Of a stretch of DNA of 64,000 nucleotides, positions 61,673 through 64,000 are shown one piece after another (positions within the stretch are counted from its first letter, which is position 1; every line of letters starts with the position of its first letter). The notes beneath the pieces were generated by a model. That model made no database searches and was not told the origin of the DNA. It saw nothing but the letters and a program-made list of their open reading frames with translations. The DNA is taken from assembly GCA_021789215.1 (NCBI GenBank), contig JAJYJS010000009.1, positions 1 through 64,000 of the forward strand, read 5' to 3'. The DNA comes from Nitrospirota bacterium (GTDB lineage Bacteria > Nitrospirota > Thermodesulfovibrionia > Thermodesulfovibrionales > JdFR-88). The translations under genes were made by a program, and so were the position numbers.

Positions 61673-61762
61673 GGAGAGGTGCCGGAGCGGTTGAACGGGG
61701 CGGTCTCGAAAACCGTTGTGGGGGCAACCCCACCCAGGGTTCGAATCCCTGCCTCTCCGCCA
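61673..61762 (+). tRNA. tRNA-Ser (CGA)
   Basis: The class II tRNA has acceptor GGAGAGG pairing with CCTCTCC, an anticodon stem GCGGT/ACCGT around CTCGAAA with anticodon CGA (61707-61709), a long variable arm (about TGTGGGGGCAACCCCACC) and a T-arm GGGTTCGAATCCC. Discriminator G is followed by an encoded CCA (61760-61762). It reads UCG codons. Confidence 0.95.
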
Positions 61763-61800
61763 TACCTTCACCAGGAAAAAACCATGCGTGGGGGTGATGG

Positions 61801-62355
61801 CTACCAGAACCTGTAACTCCTCCGGAACCGTAGTATCTTGTGCTCGCGCCGGTACTGCCAGGGCGGTATGGGATTGGGGTCGGCCCATAGCCCTTTTTTA
61901 AGGTCCCGGGCCTCACGCTCAAGCGCCGCAAGCCTTTGGGAGTTGGAATATCTTGTATACTGCCATGCCATTCCGGCCCTGAGGAGCTCTTCATCCAGGC
62001 TCTTCCCGCCGGGCGTGAACACTTCGCCGACAATCCTGCCGTACCTGTCGCGGTACAAAGATTTTATCCAGACCTTTTTCCCGGCGATAAGCCCTGAGGT
62101 GAACCGTTTTGCGCTCCGTCCGTAAGGCTGATCCAGTTCGGGAGCGTCAACCCATGCCAGCCTGATTCTTGTCTCCTCGTATTTCCCATCATGCTCCTTG
62201 AGGACGATAAAACTGTCCCCGTCCGACACATGCACGACCTTTCCGCTCCAGAACGCGTTCTCAGCCGCCCGCAGGGGGAGTGCGGCAAAGGACAGGATAA
62301 AAATTAAAAGGAAAAAAGGACGGATACCTCTGAAAGGCCGGGCGCTTTTAATCAA
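61801..62355 (-). CDS. Secreted thermonuclease-like (SNase) protein
   Basis: The 184-residue precursor has a signal peptide (1 to about 30, ending LPLRAA) and a staphylococcal-nuclease fold: VVHVSDGDSFIVL, IRLAWVDAPELDQPYGRSAKRF, RDRYGRIVGEVF and LLRAGMAWQYTRY. The catalytic Arg, Glu and Arg positions appear to be represented (RLAWVDAPE, DRYGR). It would degrade extracellular or periplasmic nucleic acid. The start is a TTG in a TTGA overlap with the DUF1992 stop. Confidence 0.85.
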   Translation of the reverse strand: MIKSARPFRGIRPFFLLIFILSFAALPLRAAENAFWSGKVVHVSDGDSFIVLKEHDGKYEETRIRLAWVDAPELDQPYGRSAKRFTSGLIAGKKVWIKSLYRDRYGRIVGEVFTPGGKSLDEELLRAGMAWQYTRYSNSQRLAALEREARDLKKGLWADPNPIPPWQYRREHKILRFRRSYRFW

Positions 62356-62726
62356 CGCTCTATTTTCTTTTCCAAAACCTTTTCGTACAGGCGGTTCTCG
62401 TATTCTTCCTGGTGGAGCGGACGGTTAAGCATCATGCCCAGCCTGGCTATCTTGAAATCGAGTTCCCTCAGCTTCCTGAGCCTTTCCCTGTCGTCATCAA
62501 TGGTGCTGATCAGTTCTTTGAGATTGAGTATCTCTTTTTTAAGCTCAATTTCGGGAGGCGTGAAACCCGCGTTTTTCAGTACGCGGTAGGCAAGCCGCAG
62601 GTCTTCGGGGACGAAAGCCTCGTCCTCAAAGGTAAGGGGTTTTCCGGCGCCGGAAAGATTCTCGAAGGCCCCTTCCCGCATGGCCTCCTCGAGCCTGCGC
62701 TCAGCTATCTTTGTGAATATGTCCAC
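62352..62726 (-). CDS. DUF1992 (DnaJ-homologue subfamily C member 28-like) protein
   Basis: The 124-residue protein matches DUF1992: IAERRLEEAMREGAFENLSGAGKPL, FVPEDLRLAYRVLKNAGFTPPEIELKKEI. No J-domain HPD motif is present. Function is unknown. The start is a GTG; it overlaps the end of hypB by 26 bases. Confidence 0.85.
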   Translation of the reverse strand: MDIFTKIAERRLEEAMREGAFENLSGAGKPLTFEDEAFVPEDLRLAYRVLKNAGFTPPEIELKKEILNLKELISTIDDDRERLRKLRELDFKIARLGMMLNRPLHQEEYENRLYEKVLEKKIER

Positions 62727-63354
62727 TGAGCCAGTCCATCCATCCTGAAATCCCGTCGGAATTCCTGGCCGAGACCTCGAATATTTCCAGAGAAGGGTTC
62801 AGGGAAAGCGAATCTTTTCTTATCTTGTCAACGCTGACATCCAGATAGGGTTTCAGGTCCGTCTTGTTTATTACAAGCGCCTTCGATTCCTGGAACATGA
62901 GCGGGTATTTGAGGGGCTTGTCATCCCCCTCCGCTATGCTCAGAAGCATCACCTTTGCGTGCTCCCCCACGTTGAACTCCGCCGGGCAAACAAGGTTCCC
63001 GACGTTCTCTATTATGAGGAGGTCTATATCTGCAAGCGGGATGCCTGGAAGGGCCTCTTTTATCATGTTGGCGTCCAGGTGGCACGCCCCGCCCGTGTTA
63101 ATCTGCACGACCGGGACCCCAAGGCTCCCTATCCGCTCCGCATCGGCGGTGCCCTGTATGTCTCCCTCTATGACCCCTGCTTTTATTTTTCCGTTTAACG
63201 CCCGGATGGTCTTTTCTATAAGCGTGGTCTTCCCTGCCCCGGGGGACGACATTATGTTTACCACAAATACGTTGTGCTTTCTGAACAGCTCCCTGTTCTG
63301 TTCGGCGAGGCGCTCGTTGGCGTCAAGTATCCTGGAAACCACGTTCAGTTTCAT
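62701..63354 (-). CDS. hypB: Hydrogenase nickel-incorporation GTPase HypB
   Basis: HypB is the GTPase that helps load nickel into [NiFe]-hydrogenase precursors (or urease). The 217-residue protein has Walker A SSPGAGKTT (36-44), a Cys-His metal site (TGGACHLDA, Cys91/His92), NVGNLVCPAEF and NKTDL. There is no His-rich N-terminal nickel store. The ATG at 63354 was chosen for its TGATG overlap with the hypA stop; the frame runs upstream to 63483 but inside hypA. Confidence 0.94.
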   Translation of the reverse strand: MKLNVVSRILDANERLAEQNRELFRKHNVFVVNIMSSPGAGKTTLIEKTIRALNGKIKAGVIEGDIQGTADAERIGSLGVPVVQINTGGACHLDANMIKEALPGIPLADIDLLIIENVGNLVCPAEFNVGEHAKVMLLSIAEGDDKPLKYPLMFQESKALVINKTDLKPYLDVSVDKIRKDSLSLNPSLEIFEVSARNSDGISGWMDWLSGHIHKDS

Positions 63355-63698
63355 CAGGACACCTCCATCTCCACAAAATCGAGTTCCCTGCCCTGCCGGA
63401 CCTCTATATCGGGACTGCCGCAGCGGGGGCAGTTGAATATGAATTTTTCGCCTGTGGTAAAACCCTTGCCGCACGCGCCGCATGTCCCCCCAACTGGGAC
63501 TTCCTCGACCAGCAGGGCGGCGCCCGCAAGCGGCGAGCCGTGCTTCATGGCCTCAAACGCGAACATGAGAGAATCCGTCAGGATGCCGCTTGCCTGCCCC
63601 ACTTTTATGGAAACCGAGTCTATTTTCGTGTACCCCGAGTCTTCAAGCTGTCTTAATGCCATATCCATTATGCTCTGCGCTATTGAGGCCTCGTGCAT
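63354..63698 (-). CDS. hypA: Hydrogenase/urease nickel metallochaperone HypA
   Basis: HypA binds nickel through the N-terminal MHE motif and structural zinc through two CxxC pairs (C73/C76 and C90/C93). The 114-residue length is standard. It starts five bases after the ytxH-like stop. Hydrogenase structural genes and hypCDEF are not in the window. Confidence 0.95.
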   Translation of the reverse strand: MHEASIAQSIMDMALRQLEDSGYTKIDSVSIKVGQASGILTDSLMFAFEAMKHGSPLAGAALLVEEVPVGGTCGACGKGFTTGEKFIFNCPRCGSPDIEVRQGRELDFVEMEVS

Positions 63699-63703
63699 TC
63701 CGG

Positions 63704-64000
63704 TCAGGAAGCCTGCTCTTTCCCGCCGTCGTGCTCCACCCTCTCCTTTTCCCTGGAATAGGCCTCCTTGCCGGCATCTATGGCGGACCTTATCATGCTC
63801 TTTCTTTCCTGGACGGCCTCTACGCCCTTGTGGACAGTATCGGCTACCTTGCCGCGCACATCGCCCGCGTATTCGGTCACCCTGTTCTTGACGTCGTCAG
63901 CAAAGTCCCTTATTTTTTTCCTTGTATCCCTTCCCGAACCGGGGGCAAAAAGAATGGCGGCAGCCGCCCCGATGAGTCCGCCTATTACAAATGACAGGAA
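63704..64000 (-). CDS. YtxH-domain protein (5' end cut by the window edge)
   Basis: The reading frame is open from the right edge to a TGA at 63704-63706 and gives at least 98 residues. It opens FLSFVIGGLIGAAAAILFAP, a glycine-rich membrane helix with the YtxH APGSG motif, and continues with a long amphipathic helix (RDTRKKIRDFADDVKNRVTE, then KGVEAVQERKSMIRSAIDAG) ending KEQAS. Such proteins are small, membrane-anchored and of unknown function, often stress-induced. Its start lies beyond 64000. Confidence 0.8.
   Translation of the reverse strand, partial: FLSFVIGGLIGAAAAILFAPGSGRDTRKKIRDFADDVKNRVTEYAGDVRGKVADTVHKGVEAVQERKSMIRSAIDAGKEAYSREKERVEHDGGKEQAS

Noticed and set aside
1-64000. CRISPR arrays, insertion sequences, prophage or integrative elements
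   Set aside because: No regularly spaced repeats, transposase, integrase or att-like duplications were found. The regions next to tRNA-Lys/Glu and tRNA-Ser show no integrated element.

Overview
The window reads as one contiguous piece of bacterial chromosome: densely packed housekeeping and signalling genes, no phage, insertion-sequence or CRISPR signature, and one codon style throughout. The cell is Gram-negative: outer-membrane beta-barrels, TolC and lipoproteins are present. It is probably anaerobic or microaerophilic, since it has a 2-oxoacid:ferredoxin oxidoreductase pair, [NiFe]-hydrogenase maturation genes and a possible periplasmic haem sensor. The gene set (DUF4416, archaeal-type nicotinate phosphoribosyltransferase, short GNAT with a cysteine knuckle, rplU-rpmA-obg-proB order) suggests a Nitrospirota- or Desulfobacterota-like lineage. 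This is an inference from gene content; no 16S rRNA is present to test it.

Layout. 1-7214: an outer-membrane barrel, then a complete phosphate regulon on the minus strand (phoB-phoR-pstS-pstC-pstA-pstB-phoU), with a near-canonical Pho box and -10 in front of pstS. 7604-11144: clpC, a TlpA-like thioredoxin lipoprotein and DUF4416 on the plus strand. 11128-14452: rplU-rpmA-obg-proB and an ArsC/LMW-phosphatase on the minus strand. 14516-14706: tRNA-Lys, tRNA-Glu and a strong terminator. 14837-26522: a long minus-strand series (ppx/gppA, GGDEF cyclase, 2-oxoacid oxidoreductase beta and gamma, GNAT, purN, rsmD, coaD, a nicotinamidase-like hydrolase with nicotinate phosphoribosyltransferase, tolC, queE, HI0933-family flavoprotein, maf).

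26614-37664: a plus-strand series starting with an NtrC-type regulator, then an exported SUMF1-domain protein, a lipoprotein, yebC, DUF502, glmU, glmS, a UvrD/PcrA helicase, gatC, panD and a methyltransferase. ribD is on the opposite strand. 39059-45125 is the translation cluster thrS-infC-rpmI-rplT-pheS-pheT; thrS and infC both appear to start at non-AUG codons (AUC and AUA). 45139-57881, on the minus strand, is a chemosensory operon (cheW, two chemoreceptors, cheW, a HEAT-repeat protein, cheR, cheB, a GAF protein, cheY) followed by dtd and a barrel protein; it contains no cheA. 58062-61762: argS, ilvE, a TatA-like two-helix membrane protein, tadA and tRNA-Ser. 61801-64000, minus strand: ytxH-like (cut by the window edge), hypA, hypB, DUF1992, secreted nuclease.

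The strongest candidate for something new is the 947-residue chemoreceptor at 54185-57028. It carries a single CxxCH haem-attachment motif in its periplasmic domain. After the cytoplasmic signalling hairpin it carries a complete PhnD-type phosphonate/phosphate-binding domain, on the wrong side of the membrane for a classical binding protein. Other notable points are the AUC start of thrS, a PheT lacking its OB-fold tRNA-binding domain, several promoters placed so that the mRNA would be leaderless, and the TatA-like protein with an added hydrophobic segment.
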